DNA of 64,000 nucleotides from an uncultured Sphingomonadales bacterium (GTDB taxonomy: Bacteria > Pseudomonadota > Alphaproteobacteria > Sphingomonadales > Sphingomonadaceae). Shown here one piece after another: positions 41,597 to 50,741 of the stretch (positions within the stretch are counted from its first letter, which is position 1; every line of letters starts with the position of its first letter). The position numbers were made by a program, and so were the translations under genes. The DNA lies in NCBI GenBank assembly GCA_903821605.1, contig CAIJLZ010000005.1, forward strand, positions 62,001-126,000, read 5' to 3'. A model generated the notes under the pieces. It was not told the origin of the DNA, made no database searches, and saw nothing but the letters and a program-made list of their open reading frames with translations.

Positions 41597-43741
41597 GTGA
41601 CTTTTGAAGAATGGCTCGGGCAACCTCGGGTGGCCGATGACGTGCTTGAATGCGTCCGGCTCCTCGCGGTGGCCCACGACCGCCCCTCATCGGTGGCTAC
41701 GCTGAAGGCGGGCATGACACTGGATGAGGCCGGGCGGATGCCATTCCACCAGGCGGAAGTCGCACTTGAACATATCGGCCTAAGGGCGGGGGCGGTGCAT
41801 CGCCGCCTCCGCCGCTGGCGTTCCCGCGATCTGCCTGCGATCCTCCGTTTCGGCGGGGCGCGGGCGGCGCTCCTCCATGCGATTAACGGCCCTGATGCCG
41901 AAATCGAAATGCCCGGCATCACCGAGCGCGCCTGGGTGCCCGTCGAACTGCTCGATACGCATTTCAGTGGCGAGGCCTTTGCCGTCGATCTCGATCCGAC
42001 CATGGAGCGCGAAGGCGAACGTCCATGGGACAAGGCCGTGCGCATCCATTGGTTCTGGAGCGAAGTCTGGAAGGTCCGGCGCTCGTTCCTGTTTGTGATG
42101 CTGGCGGCGTTGATCATCAACCTGCTCGCGTTCGCGCTGCCGCTATTCACGATGAACGTCTATGATCGGATCATCCCGAACCGGGCGGTGACCAGCCTGT
42201 GGGTGCTGGCGCTCGGCGTACTGATCGCACTGACGATCGACTTCAACCTGAGACTGGCCCGCAATCGGCTGGTCGATGAAGTCGGGCGTAAACTGGACCA
42301 GAAGCTCTCCCAGCGGCTGTTCGAAAAGGTCATCAATCTCCCGCTCGCCGAACGGCAGGGCAGCACTGGCGCGCTGGCGCGCCGGGTGTCGGAGTTCGAA
42401 CAGGTCCGCGATTTCTTCACCTCGACCACCATCGTGTTGGCAGTCGATATCTTGTTCCTGTTCTTGTTCATTGCACTGGTCGCGATCATCGCTGGCTGGC
42501 TGGCGATGGTGCCGGTGCTGGCAGTCGTCATCATGGCGACCGCTGGCTATTCACTGCAACGCGCCATGGGTCAGGCCGCACTTGATGCACAGGCCGATGC
42601 CAGCCTGCAACAGACCGTGCTGATCGAAGCCATTTCCGGCCTTGAAACGCTCAAGGCCTGTCATGCTGAAAGCCGGATGATGGCACGCTGGCAGCGTTAT
42701 GCCCAAACCAGCGCCATCACGCAGGAACGGTTGCGCAAACTGTCCGCCACCGCCGTCAATCTCGCTTCCTATTGCCAACAGGCCACCAGCGTCGCGCTTG
42801 TCATCGGCGGCTTCTACATGTTTTCGGCGGGAGACATCACGATGGGCGGGATCATCGCCATCGTGATGATCGCCGGTCGTTCGCTCTCGCCAGTCGGCCA
42901 GCTTGCGTTTCTCATCACGCGCGGACGGCAAGCATTCCTGACGCTCAACAGCTTGCAAGTGCTGATGGATCAGGCGGATGAGCGCCATTCGGGTAGCCGT
43001 TCGGTCATCCCCGAGATCAAGCGCGGCGAGATTCAGTTCGAACACCTCGCCTTTCGTTATCCCGGCGCGGCGCGGGATTCGCTGACCGGCATCAACCTGA
43101 CGATCACGCCCGGCGAGCGCATTGGCATCATCGGTCGGGTGGCTTCGGGCAAATCAACGCTCGGCCGTGTCCTGTGCGGCCTGTATCAGCCAACCGAGGG
43201 CAGCTACCTGCTCGACGGCCTCGATAGTCGCCAGCACAACCCGCACCAGATGCGTCGCGAGTTGCGCTTTGTCGGGCAGGATGCGGAACTATTTTCCGGC
43301 ACAATCCGGGAAAATTTGATGCTTGGCACCGTCGCCCCGAGCGACGAACGGCTGATTGAGGTCATCGCGGAATCCGGCGCGGATGCGTTCATCGGTCGCG
43401 AAGCCGCGGGATTCGACCTCCATATCGGCGAACGTGGTTCGCGCCTGTCCGGGGGGCAGCGCAGCTTCATGGTGATGGCGCGCGCGCTGATCGATCCGTG
43501 CAAGCTGCTGTTCCTCGACGAACCCACCGGCGCGATGGACACGCAGACCGAACGCCTGTTCATCGACCGTCTGACCAAGGCGATCACGCCCGGTCAGACC
43601 TTGGTCGTCTCCACCCACCGCAATGCGCTGCTGGGGATCGTTGATCGGGTGATCGTCATCGATCAAGGCCGCATCATCGCAGATGGCCCGCGCGACAAAA
43701 TCCTTGGCACACTGACCGCCAACGCGATGGGGGAAGGATGA
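41597..43741 (+). CDS. Type I secretion ABC transporter (LapB-like permease/ATPase)
   Basis: A 714-residue fusion of an inactive peptidase-like N-terminal domain (to about 150), a six-helix membrane domain (about 165-450) and an ATPase. Walker A is GRVASGKST, the signature LSGGQRS, Walker B LLFLDEPTGAMD and the switch His in VVSTHRN. The N-terminal domain lacks the C39 protease cysteine pattern, as in HlyB/LapB exporters of proteins with C-terminal signals. The GTG at 41597 is preferred over that at 41591 because AAGGGA then has proper spacing. Overlaps the SleB-type gene by 4 bases (ATGA at 43738). Confidence 0.92.
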   Translation: MTFEEWLGQPRVADDVLECVRLLAVAHDRPSSVATLKAGMTLDEAGRMPFHQAEVALEHIGLRAGAVHRRLRRWRSRDLPAILRFGGARAALLHAINGPDAEIEMPGITERAWVPVELLDTHFSGEAFAVDLDPTMEREGERPWDKAVRIHWFWSEVWKVRRSFLFVMLAALIINLLAFALPLFTMNVYDRIIPNRAVTSLWVLALGVLIALTIDFNLRLARNRLVDEVGRKLDQKLSQRLFEKVINLPLAERQGSTGALARRVSEFEQVRDFFTSTTIVLAVDILFLFLFIALVAIIAGWLAMVPVLAVVIMATAGYSLQRAMGQAALDAQADASLQQTVLIEAISGLETLKACHAESRMMARWQRYAQTSAITQERLRKLSATAVNLASYCQQATSVALVIGGFYMFSAGDITMGGIIAIVMIAGRSLSPVGQLAFLITRGRQAFLTLNSLQVLMDQADERHSGSRSVIPEIKRGEIQFEHLAFRYPGAARDSLTGINLTITPGERIGIIGRVASGKSTLGRVLCGLYQPTEGSYLLDGLDSRQHNPHQMRRELRFVGQDAELFSGTIRENLMLGTVAPSDERLIEVIAESGADAFIGREAAGFDLHIGERGSRLSGGQRSFMVMARALIDPCKLLFLDEPTGAMDTQTERLFIDRLTKAITPGQTLVVSTHRNALLGIVDRVIVIDQGRIIADGPRDKILGTLTANAMGEG

Positions 43742-44817
43742 TGACCTCCTCCAACGCGCCTGCATTATCGGCCCCGCGCCGGGGGCGGCAATTCGCCTAT
43801 GCCGCGCTGGCGATGTGCTGCGCCTATGGCAGCGGGATGCTGCTGGCACCGGAAAGCGGCTGGTCGCGTCTGTCCAACCTGTTTGATGTGCGCGACACGA
43901 ATACGCTGGCGGACGCCGCCGTGCCGATTTCGGATGCCGAGAAAAACGAACTCGTGGCGCTGACCCAAAGCGGACAGCCGCTGCCAGTGGTTGAAGGCGA
44001 TGCGGCGGTCAAGGCCAATGCCGCGATCCCCTTTTCGCCCCAATCCATCGCGGCGGCGCGCCCCTTTCACCTTGCCAGCCTGACCAATGGAAACGGGCTG
44101 ACCGCACTCAAGTGCATGACCCAGGCCATCTATTACGAGGCCGGATTCGAGCCGGTGCAAGGCCGCCGCGCCGTGGCGCAGGTCGTGCTCAACCGGATGC
44201 AGCACCCGGCCTTTCCGAAATCGGTGTGCGGCGTAGTCTATGAAGGCGCGAACGCCCCGGTTTGCCAGTTTAGCTTCACCTGCGATGGGGCGCTTGCCCA
44301 TCTGCCGCAGCCCGACGCTTGGCGCGCCGCCGAACGGATCGCGCGCGAGGCGCTGACCGGGCGGATCGAACCCTCGGTCGGCCATGCCACCCATTATCAC
44401 GCCGATTATGTCTCGCCTTATTGGGCCCCCCGGCTCACCAAGCTGAGCCAGATTGGCGCCCATATTTTCTATCGCTGGCCCGGCGGCTGGGGCACATCCG
44501 CCGCGTTCAACGGTCGTTATGCAGGCCATGAGGCGATCCCGACGCTATTACCGCGCGACAATGACAGCGCCTTGGCCAGTGCGGCCGACCCGACCGAAGC
44601 ATTGGCGCGGGCAACGCTGGCTGCCAATCTCGTCCCGATCCGCCATGCCGAAAATGATATTGGCGGTCGGCTGGATATCAGCAAGGGCTGGCGGCTGAAC
44701 ATTCCCGCGCCGTCGGACACGCATCGCGCCGCCGCTGCCGCCACTGCACGCCAACAATCGACCCTGTCGACCATCGCTGCGACGGCGGCCACCAGCACCG
44801 AGGGTACCGGTCTATGA
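43738..44817 (+). CDS. SleB-type cell wall hydrolase
   Basis: A 359-residue protein with an N-terminal membrane helix or signal (about 18-36) and a SleB/hydrolase_2 domain (about 120-245; MTQAIYYEAGFEPVQGRRAV, GHATHYHADYVSPYW). SleB enzymes are N-acetylmuramyl lytic transglycosylases; the Glu of YYEA is the expected catalytic residue. It is locked into the secretion operon by 4-base overlaps with both the ABC exporter and the HlyD gene. A role in opening the peptidoglycan for the trans-envelope complex is inferred. The C-terminal ~100 residues are Ala-rich. Confidence 0.88.
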   Translation: MMTSSNAPALSAPRRGRQFAYAALAMCCAYGSGMLLAPESGWSRLSNLFDVRDTNTLADAAVPISDAEKNELVALTQSGQPLPVVEGDAAVKANAAIPFSPQSIAAARPFHLASLTNGNGLTALKCMTQAIYYEAGFEPVQGRRAVAQVVLNRMQHPAFPKSVCGVVYEGANAPVCQFSFTCDGALAHLPQPDAWRAAERIAREALTGRIEPSVGHATHYHADYVSPYWAPRLTKLSQIGAHIFYRWPGGWGTSAAFNGRYAGHEAIPTLLPRDNDSALASAADPTEALARATLAANLVPIRHAENDIGGRLDISKGWRLNIPAPSDTHRAAAAATARQQSTLSTIAATAATSTEGTGL

Positions 44818-46154
44818 TTTGGGAAGACGTGAAGACCATCAACCGCGACGACATTAACCGCTGGCTGGATTTCAAGGCGCATCGGCGCTGGTATCACGGC
44901 TTGGACGGCACCAAGCAGGTCATCGTGGCATCCGCCATAGGCATGCTGATCTTCCTGTTATGGGCCAGCATTGCCAAGGTTGACGAAGTGACCCGTGGTC
45001 AAGGCCGCGTGATCCCGTCAAGCAAGGTGCAGGTGGTGCAATCAAGCGAGCCTGCCTCGATCCGGGACATTCTCGTCCGCTCTGGCCAGCGCGTCGCCAA
45101 GGGTCAGTTGCTGGTCCGCCTCGACGATACCGAATCTGCATCGCAGCTCGGCCAGATTGAAGCCGAAAACCGCTCGCTCGGCGCCCGGGCCGCCCGCCTG
45201 TCGCGTGAAGGCGGGGTGGGTGGCGAATGTCCGCCCAACCCGGATGGCACCGTGCCGGCAGAATGCCAGCAGGAAGCCGCGCTTCAACAGGTGCGCGAAT
45301 CCGCGCTGCGTAGCAAGATGGCCGCGCTCGCCGCTGCTGTCGAACAGCGCCGCCGCGATCTTGGGGAGGCACAGGCCACCGTGTCCGGCCTGCGGTCCAG
45401 CCTCAAGCTGGCGCAAGATCAGGTGCGGATGCTTGCCCCGCTCGCCGCCAAGTCGATCGTACCGCAGACCGAACTGCTGTCTGCCCAGCGCGAAGTGGCC
45501 GATTTGCAGGGACGGCTAGCTGCCGCACAGCAAGCGGCATCGCGTTCCGCCGCCGCGATCAACGAGGCCCAAGCCCAATCATCGGAAGCCTCTTTCCAGT
45601 TCCGGCAGGAGGCGCTCAACGAACGCAGCCAGCTCGCTGCCAAAATGGCGGTCAATCAGGAATCGCTGCGCGGCGCCGCCGGGCGGGTGAGCCGCACCGA
45701 AATCCGGTCGCCCGTTGAAGGCATCGTCAACGATGTGCAGGTGACAACCATCGGCGGCTTCGTTCAGGCCGGGCAAAAGATCATGCAGGTCGTGCCGGTC
45801 GGCGAAAAGCTGCTGATCGAGACGCGCGTCACCCCGAAGGACATTGCCTTTATCAAGTTCAACGACCGCGCGGTGGTGAAGGTCACTGCCTATGACTTCT
45901 CCATCTATGGCGGATTGACGGGCAAGGTGGTGCAGGTTTCAGCCGACAGCATCTATGACGAACAGGCCAAGGAAGCGTTTTTCTCGGTCATTGTCGAAAC
46001 CGACAAATCCTATCTCTTGTCGGGTGGCAAGCACCTGCCGATCACGCCGGGCATGATCTGCGATGTCGAGATCATGACGGGCCGCAAAAGCATCCTGACC
46101 TATTTGCTCAAGCCCATGATCAAGGCGCGTTCGGAAGCCTTGCGGGAACGCTGA
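44814..46154 (+). CDS. HlyD/LapC-type membrane fusion protein
   Basis: Periplasmic adaptor joining the ABC exporter to the TolC-like channel. The 446 residues have a cytoplasmic N-terminus, one membrane helix (about 37-57), a lipoyl half-motif (VQVVQSSEPASIRDILVRSG), long coiled-coil hairpins (about 115-290), and the second lipoyl half (SPVEGIVNDVQVTT). The C-terminal beta domain ends with GMICDVEIMTGRKSILTYLL, typical of type I secretion adaptors. The start overlaps the SleB-type gene; the stop is 5 bases from the convergent PRPP synthetase stop. Confidence 0.93.
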   Translation: MIWEDVKTINRDDINRWLDFKAHRRWYHGLDGTKQVIVASAIGMLIFLLWASIAKVDEVTRGQGRVIPSSKVQVVQSSEPASIRDILVRSGQRVAKGQLLVRLDDTESASQLGQIEAENRSLGARAARLSREGGVGGECPPNPDGTVPAECQQEAALQQVRESALRSKMAALAAAVEQRRRDLGEAQATVSGLRSSLKLAQDQVRMLAPLAAKSIVPQTELLSAQREVADLQGRLAAAQQAASRSAAAINEAQAQSSEASFQFRQEALNERSQLAAKMAVNQESLRGAAGRVSRTEIRSPVEGIVNDVQVTTIGGFVQAGQKIMQVVPVGEKLLIETRVTPKDIAFIKFNDRAVVKVTAYDFSIYGGLTGKVVQVSADSIYDEQAKEAFFSVIVETDKSYLLSGGKHLPITPGMICDVEIMTGRKSILTYLLKPMIKARSEALRER

Positions 46155-46159
46155 CGCGC

Positions 46160-47059
46160 TTACAGATCTGCTCCCCATGTCCCCCGAATGGCTTCGGCCA
46201 GCGCCGGGGCCATGGCGGCCGCAACCGTCGGGCCAGCCACGGTGTCCGTCGCCCGCACCCGTTCAATCCCGCCAGCCTTGAGCCGCGCCAGATCATCGTG
46301 TGACGCGAGACAATGGGCGGTCACCGCCTCGACCCCGGTTGCCCCTGCCGCCAACAATTGCGCCGCGCTATGCAGCAAGGTGCCCCCGGTTGAAATCATG
46401 TCATCAACCAGCACCACGCGCTGCCCGGCAACCTGTTCAATGCCCGGTAATGTCAGCGTCACATCGCGATCACCAAAACGGGTTTTCTCGCCCACAATTA
46501 CCGGGCAACCCAATGGTCGTGCCACGCTTTCGACCCATGGCCGGCTCTCCGAATCCGGGCCGACCAGCACCGTCCCCGGCACCAGATCGGGGCGCAACAA
46601 ATCGGCCAGCGTGCTAGCCGCCGAAACATAGGCGCACTCAAGCTCGGGCGAAATCGCCTGTAGTGACGGGGTGCGGTGCAAATGCGGATCCACCGTCACC
46701 AGCCCATCGCAATGCGCTGCGATCAACTGGGTGATCACCCGCTGGCTGATCGCCTGTCCGGGGAGAAAGGCCATATCCTGCCGCATATAGGCGAGATAGG
46801 GCACGACCAGCACCACCCGCTTGGCCCCCATGTCGCGGAGCGCCGCCGCCGCCAGCAACAGTTCGACCAGCTTCTCATTCGGATGGTCGAGCGAGCGGAA
46901 CAGCAACGCCGTCGTCGCGCCATGCGCCACGCGAACGAGGCTTTCGCCATCGGGAAAGCGGCGCACGTCGATCATCTGGCCCGGCAGGCCCAGCGCATCG
47001 GCCAGCCCTGCCCCCGGCCCTGCCCCATCGGCAAAATGATAAACCGCCGCCCGCCTCAT
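46160..47059 (-). CDS. Ribose-phosphate diphosphokinase family protein
   Basis: A 299-residue PRPP synthetase homologue. It keeps the metal/ribose-5-phosphate pattern VDPHLHRTPSLQ and the PRPP loop VVLVDDMISTGGT, but is shorter than the ~315-residue housekeeping Prs and has a divergent N-terminus, so it may be a specialised paralogue. It is co-transcribed with the upstream AMP/thymidine phosphorylase family gene (4-base overlap at 47056), which suggests a joint role in nucleotide ribose salvage. Confidence 0.85.
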   Translation of the reverse strand: MRRAAVYHFADGAGPGAGLADALGLPGQMIDVRRFPDGESLVRVAHGATTALLFRSLDHPNEKLVELLLAAAALRDMGAKRVVLVVPYLAYMRQDMAFLPGQAISQRVITQLIAAHCDGLVTVDPHLHRTPSLQAISPELECAYVSAASTLADLLRPDLVPGTVLVGPDSESRPWVESVARPLGCPVIVGEKTRFGDRDVTLTLPGIEQVAGQRVVLVDDMISTGGTLLHSAAQLLAAGATGVEAVTAHCLASHDDLARLKAGGIERVRATDTVAGPTVAAAMAPALAEAIRGTWGADL

Positions 47060-48540
47060 TCGACCGCGTAGCCGCTCGCTTCCACCGCGAGTTCACAGGC
47101 GAAGCGCAGCCCGGCGTCCGACTTGGCATAGATGCGGTAAAGCGGTTCCCCCTGTTGCACCTCGGTGCCCACCTTGTGGAACAGGTCGATCCCGGCCCCC
47201 TTGTCCATCGGCGCGCCAGCAAGGCGGGCGATGCGGGCAATCTGGTGACAGTCGATCGCGCTCACCGTACCTTCACGCGGGGCGACGATATCAAAATGAT
47301 GTTCGCCCAATGGCACCGGCTCGGTCTGGCGACCTTGCGCGTCGATCAGGCTTTCCATCTTGGCCAGTGCCGCACCGGATTCCAGAATGTCGCGCGCCCG
47401 CTTATAGGCTGAACCACCGCGCAGCGCGGGATCGAAATCCAGCACCCGCCCGGCAAGGAACAGCGCGCGTTCGCGCAGGTCTGCCGGGGCATCGGGATCG
47501 TTGCGCAGCACCGCCATCACGTCGCGCGCCTCCAGCACCGGGCCAATGCCGCGCCCAATCGGCTGGCTGCCGTTGGTCAGCACGATATCGACCGTAATGC
47601 CAATCTTGCCCGCCACATATTCAAACAGCTTGCGCAGCCGCAGTGCTTCGCTTTGGGTCCGCACCTTAGCGGTTGGGCCGACCGGGATATCGATCACCAA
47701 ATGGGTCGAACCGGCGGCCATTTTCTTCGACAGGATCGAGGCCACCATCTGTTCATAAGTATCGATCCGCAACGGGCGTTCGACCGAGATCAGCACATCA
47801 TCGGCAGGGGACAGATTGACGTTACCCCCCCAGGCGAGCACCGCCTTTTCGGCGGCCACCACCTGTTGCAACCGCTCATAGGACAGGCCAACATTGGCCA
47901 GCACTTCCATCGTATCGGCCGTGCCGGAAGGCGAGGTGATCGCACGCGACGAGGTTTTGGGGATCATCAGGCCATAGGCCGCGACAATCGGCACCACGAT
48001 CATCGAGGTGCGATTACCCGGAATGCCGCCGATGCAATGCTTGTCGACCACCAGTTCCGAGCGCCATTCCAGCCGGTTACCCGCGCCGGCCATGGCGCGG
48101 GTCAGGCCCAGTGTTTCATGCGTTGTCATGAAACCGGCACAGGCGACGAGAAATGCGCCAATCTCCATCGGCGAATAGCGATGGGTCGCGATATCATTGA
48201 TAATCGCGGTGATCTCCACCTCGGACAATTCATCGCCACCGATTTTGCGGCGCACGGATTCAAGGCTGCGCGGCGGGTTTGCCTGCGCGATGGAGACTTC
48301 AGTGCCCTCGGGCAGGCCCAGCCGACGGAACGCCTGTTCGCCCAGACCAAGCTCGCCATGGCCAACGATGCAGGTGTCGTCCGAAATCGCAAGCGTTGCC
48401 AAAATGGTGCGGTCGTTGTGAAAGACCTCGATCTTGCGCAGCGCCTGAAACTGCTCGGCCGCATAGCCATTGGCCGCGCGCAACATGAAGGCGGTGTTTT
48501 CAGGGTAGGTATCAACGGCCACCCTGCGAATCTTGAGCAT
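47056..48540 (-). CDS. AMP phosphorylase/thymidine phosphorylase family protein
   Basis: A 494-residue member of the long, archaeal-type branch of the thymidine phosphorylase family. It has an N-terminal ~80-residue extension, then a helical domain, the phosphate-binding alpha/beta domain (DKHCIGGIPGNRTSMIVVPI) and the C-terminal pyrimidine-phosphorylase domain. The GGIPGNRT sequence is characteristic of AMP phosphorylases, which release ribose 1,5-bisphosphate from AMP. Archaeal enzymes of this kind feed form III Rubisco; no such gene is in this window. The ATG at 48540 is preferred (AAGGGTG upstream) over one five codons earlier. Confidence 0.82.
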   Translation of the reverse strand: MLKIRRVAVDTYPENTAFMLRAANGYAAEQFQALRKIEVFHNDRTILATLAISDDTCIVGHGELGLGEQAFRRLGLPEGTEVSIAQANPPRSLESVRRKIGGDELSEVEITAIINDIATHRYSPMEIGAFLVACAGFMTTHETLGLTRAMAGAGNRLEWRSELVVDKHCIGGIPGNRTSMIVVPIVAAYGLMIPKTSSRAITSPSGTADTMEVLANVGLSYERLQQVVAAEKAVLAWGGNVNLSPADDVLISVERPLRIDTYEQMVASILSKKMAAGSTHLVIDIPVGPTAKVRTQSEALRLRKLFEYVAGKIGITVDIVLTNGSQPIGRGIGPVLEARDVMAVLRNDPDAPADLRERALFLAGRVLDFDPALRGGSAYKRARDILESGAALAKMESLIDAQGRQTEPVPLGEHHFDIVAPREGTVSAIDCHQIARIARLAGAPMDKGAGIDLFHKVGTEVQQGEPLYRIYAKSDAGLRFACELAVEASGYAVE

Positions 48541-49147
48541 CTTCACCCTTCCCATCCGACCGGACTAGCCCGGCTTCGTCTCACCTATATCCTTAGTGGA
48601 TGAGGCGTGGATCAGGAATAGTCAAACATCGCCCGGACGGATCATGCGGCACGGATCGACGAGGCCCTAACGCATTGACGAATAATTGATCGGCCCATCA
48701 GGCGCCTTGGCGTCACGTCGAAACATACTGTGCGCGCATGATATGTTGGCATTATCTCAGAAAAAATGAACGTGTCTTCATATAAATAAGAATATCTATT
48801 TCACATCCACTTGATCACTTTATCAAATAAAACTATGCCGAAATTTGAAAATTACATCCATTTTGACAGAAAAAATTGCAGGTGCCGATATGTGTAGTAT
48901 TCTTTTGCATTCGCTTTATTTTTATACTTTATTCAAAATTCATGGGATACCCCCGCCCTCAAATGCAACTGGCACAGCCCAACACCGCCCTATGAGCAGT
49001 CGAATTCATCGACATGTCATACGCTTGGCGACATCCGGGTAATATACTTATTGCTCGGTTAGTCATTTTCGATCAGTTGAATTTTTCACGCCACGACAAC
49101 GAGATGACGTTGTCCCGACTGGCCAGACCGAGAGGGTTCATTGACGG
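48541..49147. other. AT-rich intergenic region
   Basis: About 600 bases without a convincing gene. From roughly 48720 to 48950 the base composition becomes strongly AT-rich, unlike the GC-rich flanks, with several promoter-like TATAAA/TTGACA-type words on both strands (for example CATATAAATAAG near 48780 and TTTTGACAG near 48860). Short open frames here have no ribosome sites or family similarity. It marks the border between core metabolic genes and an accessory-looking block. Confidence 0.6.
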
Positions 49148-49753
49148 ATGGGAAGACGCGAGAAGAAAAGGCTGGCAGTCAGGCAAGCATTGCTCGACGC
49201 TGGCCGCAATGTCATCGAGCAGGTCGGCTTTAAGGCGGCCACCGTGCACCAGATCGCCGATATTGCGGATGTGTCGCTTGGCACTTTCTTCAATTACATG
49301 GAATCTAAAGAACGGTTGCTGCGCGAAATCATCGCCGACCAGTTCGATAAACAACTCCCACCCGAGAATGAGGCCGTCGAGGCCAGCGAAATCGCCGGGA
49401 TTTTACCGCGCGACATCGATGCCGAATTGCACGCCGTGATGAATGCGCGGTCGCTACTCCAACTCGGCCTGCTCCATGCGGGCGCATTCTCGCCGCTCGA
49501 TCTCCAAAGCCCGACCATCCAGAATGCCGAACGCCGCCGCCGCCGCACCCTGCGGATCGCGAGCCTGCAAAAGCTTGGTAAAGTACGCGACGACATGCCT
49601 GCCGAGATGATCAGCCAACATTATGACCTATTGACCGGCGCCGCGATTGCCGAATGGCTATTGGGCAACGATATGGAATTTGCGCCACTCAAGACGCGCT
49701 ACGAACAAGCCTTGTCGATCTTTCTGCGCGGCATCGAGTCGCCCGCCGACTAA
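49148..49753 (+). CDS. TetR family transcriptional regulator
   Basis: A 201-residue TetR-type repressor. The N-terminal helix-turn-helix is clear (ATVHQIADIADVSLGTFFNY, then MESKERLL) and the C-terminal ligand domain is unlike well-known members. The start ATG (MGRREKKRLAVRQALL) follows the AT-rich region. The next gene downstream is a membrane-anchored LapG-like protease 220 bases away, separated by a short terminator, so co-transcription is uncertain. Its target is unknown. Confidence 0.88.
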   Translation: MGRREKKRLAVRQALLDAGRNVIEQVGFKAATVHQIADIADVSLGTFFNYMESKERLLREIIADQFDKQLPPENEAVEASEIAGILPRDIDAELHAVMNARSLLQLGLLHAGAFSPLDLQSPTIQNAERRRRRTLRIASLQKLGKVRDDMPAEMISQHYDLLTGAAIAEWLLGNDMEFAPLKTRYEQALSIFLRGIESPAD

Positions 49754-49800
49754 ATCCCGACCGCGCGCGGACCTCGCCGCCCAGCGCAGCCCCATCATCA

Positions 49801-49820
49801 CCCGCAATGCGGGCCGTTTT
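49801..49820 (+). terminator. Short intrinsic terminator after the TetR gene
   Basis: CCCGC-AAT-GCGGG is followed by CCGTTTT. The stem is short, so efficiency may be modest. Confidence 0.5.
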
Positions 49821-49889
49821 CCTTTATATTCAATTCACAAGGCCGCCGGCAGCGGGCGCTTAGTTGTGCCTATCGCTCGCCAGCTTACG

Positions 49890-49922
49890 TTAAATTGACT
49901 TAAAATATAAATGAGATATAAG
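49890..49922 (+). promoter_or_regulatory. Promoter-like region with paired TTAA half-sites
   Basis: TTGACT (49895-49900), 16 bases, then TATAAG (49917-49922) resemble a sigma70 promoter for the protease/membrane-protein pair. TTAA half-sites at 49890 and 49900 are 6 bases apart, one short of the CtrA consensus. Confidence 0.45.
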
Positions 49923-49973
49923 TTTTATCGCGTGCAATTATTCTGCTCGCTTTAATCTGAGGCCAAGGCCGTC

Positions 49974-50741
49974 ATGGATAGCGTCAGCATTGATCAGGGA
50001 CATCGCCCGTCAAGGGCGAAACCCGGATTCATGGAAACCATGTCCTATCTCACCTATCGCCTGCTCAGCAGCCTCCATCGTGCGGGCCTGCAGTTCATTA
50101 TTCTGCTCGTTGTTGCGGTTTATCTGGTGGTGGTATTCAACCTGATCGCCGATACCAGCCGCAAGCCACGGGTGCTGCCGGACATGTTCAATTCGGTTGG
50201 CATGACGATCAACCATTCGCCATTTGATGCGAAGTGGCAGCGTGCCGCTGTACCCGGCCATAGCGCCGCGTGGACGGGCCTCACCACCAAGCTGCGCGCC
50301 ATCAATGATCCGATGGAACGGCTGCGTTTTGTCCAGCAGGCCGTCAATCATGGCGTCGTCTATGGCGAGGATCGCGCGACGCACCGGGTCGATGACGCTT
50401 GGGCCAAGCCGGATGAGACCCTCGCATTACGCCGGGGGGATTGCGAAGATTTCGCGATCCTCAAGATGATGTTGCTCAACGCCGCCGGTGTGCCAATGTC
50501 CGACATGTATCTGACGGTCGGCTATGACATGCTCGCCCGCAGCGACCATGCTGTGCTGACGGTAAAGGCAGCCGGCGCGATGTGGACCCTCGATCAACGC
50601 ACCGATGTGGTGCAGCGCGCCAATGCGGTGACCGAATTTCGTCCCGTGATGACCTTGAGCGAAAATAATAGCTGGCTCCACGGCACGATGCGGCAAGGCT
50701 CTAGCCTGACCGGCCTGCAAACCGCGGCGGCGGTCAAATGA
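49974..50741 (+). CDS. Membrane-anchored LapG-like cysteine protease (BTLCP family)
   Basis: A second bacterial transglutaminase-like cysteine peptidase, 255 residues. Unlike the paralogue at 32193 it has a cytoplasmic N-terminus (about 37 residues), a single membrane helix (about 38-59) and a periplasmic core directly behind it. The triad is C157 (RRGDCEDFA), H192 (RSDHAVLTV) and D207 (MWTLDQRTD). It overlaps an unknown four-helix membrane protein by 4 bases (ATGA at 50738), so the two are probably made together. The substrate could be the adhesin at 33618 or another cell-surface protein; this is not determinable from sequence. Confidence 0.85.
   Translation: MDSVSIDQGHRPSRAKPGFMETMSYLTYRLLSSLHRAGLQFIILLVVAVYLVVVFNLIADTSRKPRVLPDMFNSVGMTINHSPFDAKWQRAAVPGHSAAWTGLTTKLRAINDPMERLRFVQQAVNHGVVYGEDRATHRVDDAWAKPDETLALRRGDCEDFAILKMMLLNAAGVPMSDMYLTVGYDMLARSDHAVLTVKAAGAMWTLDQRTDVVQRANAVTEFRPVMTLSENNSWLHGTMRQGSSLTGLQTAAAVK

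Noticed and set aside
47653-48603. 316-codon plus-strand frame
   Set aside because: Antisense to the AMP/thymidine phosphorylase family gene; His/Gly/Arg-rich without motifs.
48845-49042. 65-codon frame in the AT-rich region
   Set aside because: No ribosome site, atypical composition and no similarity to a known protein.
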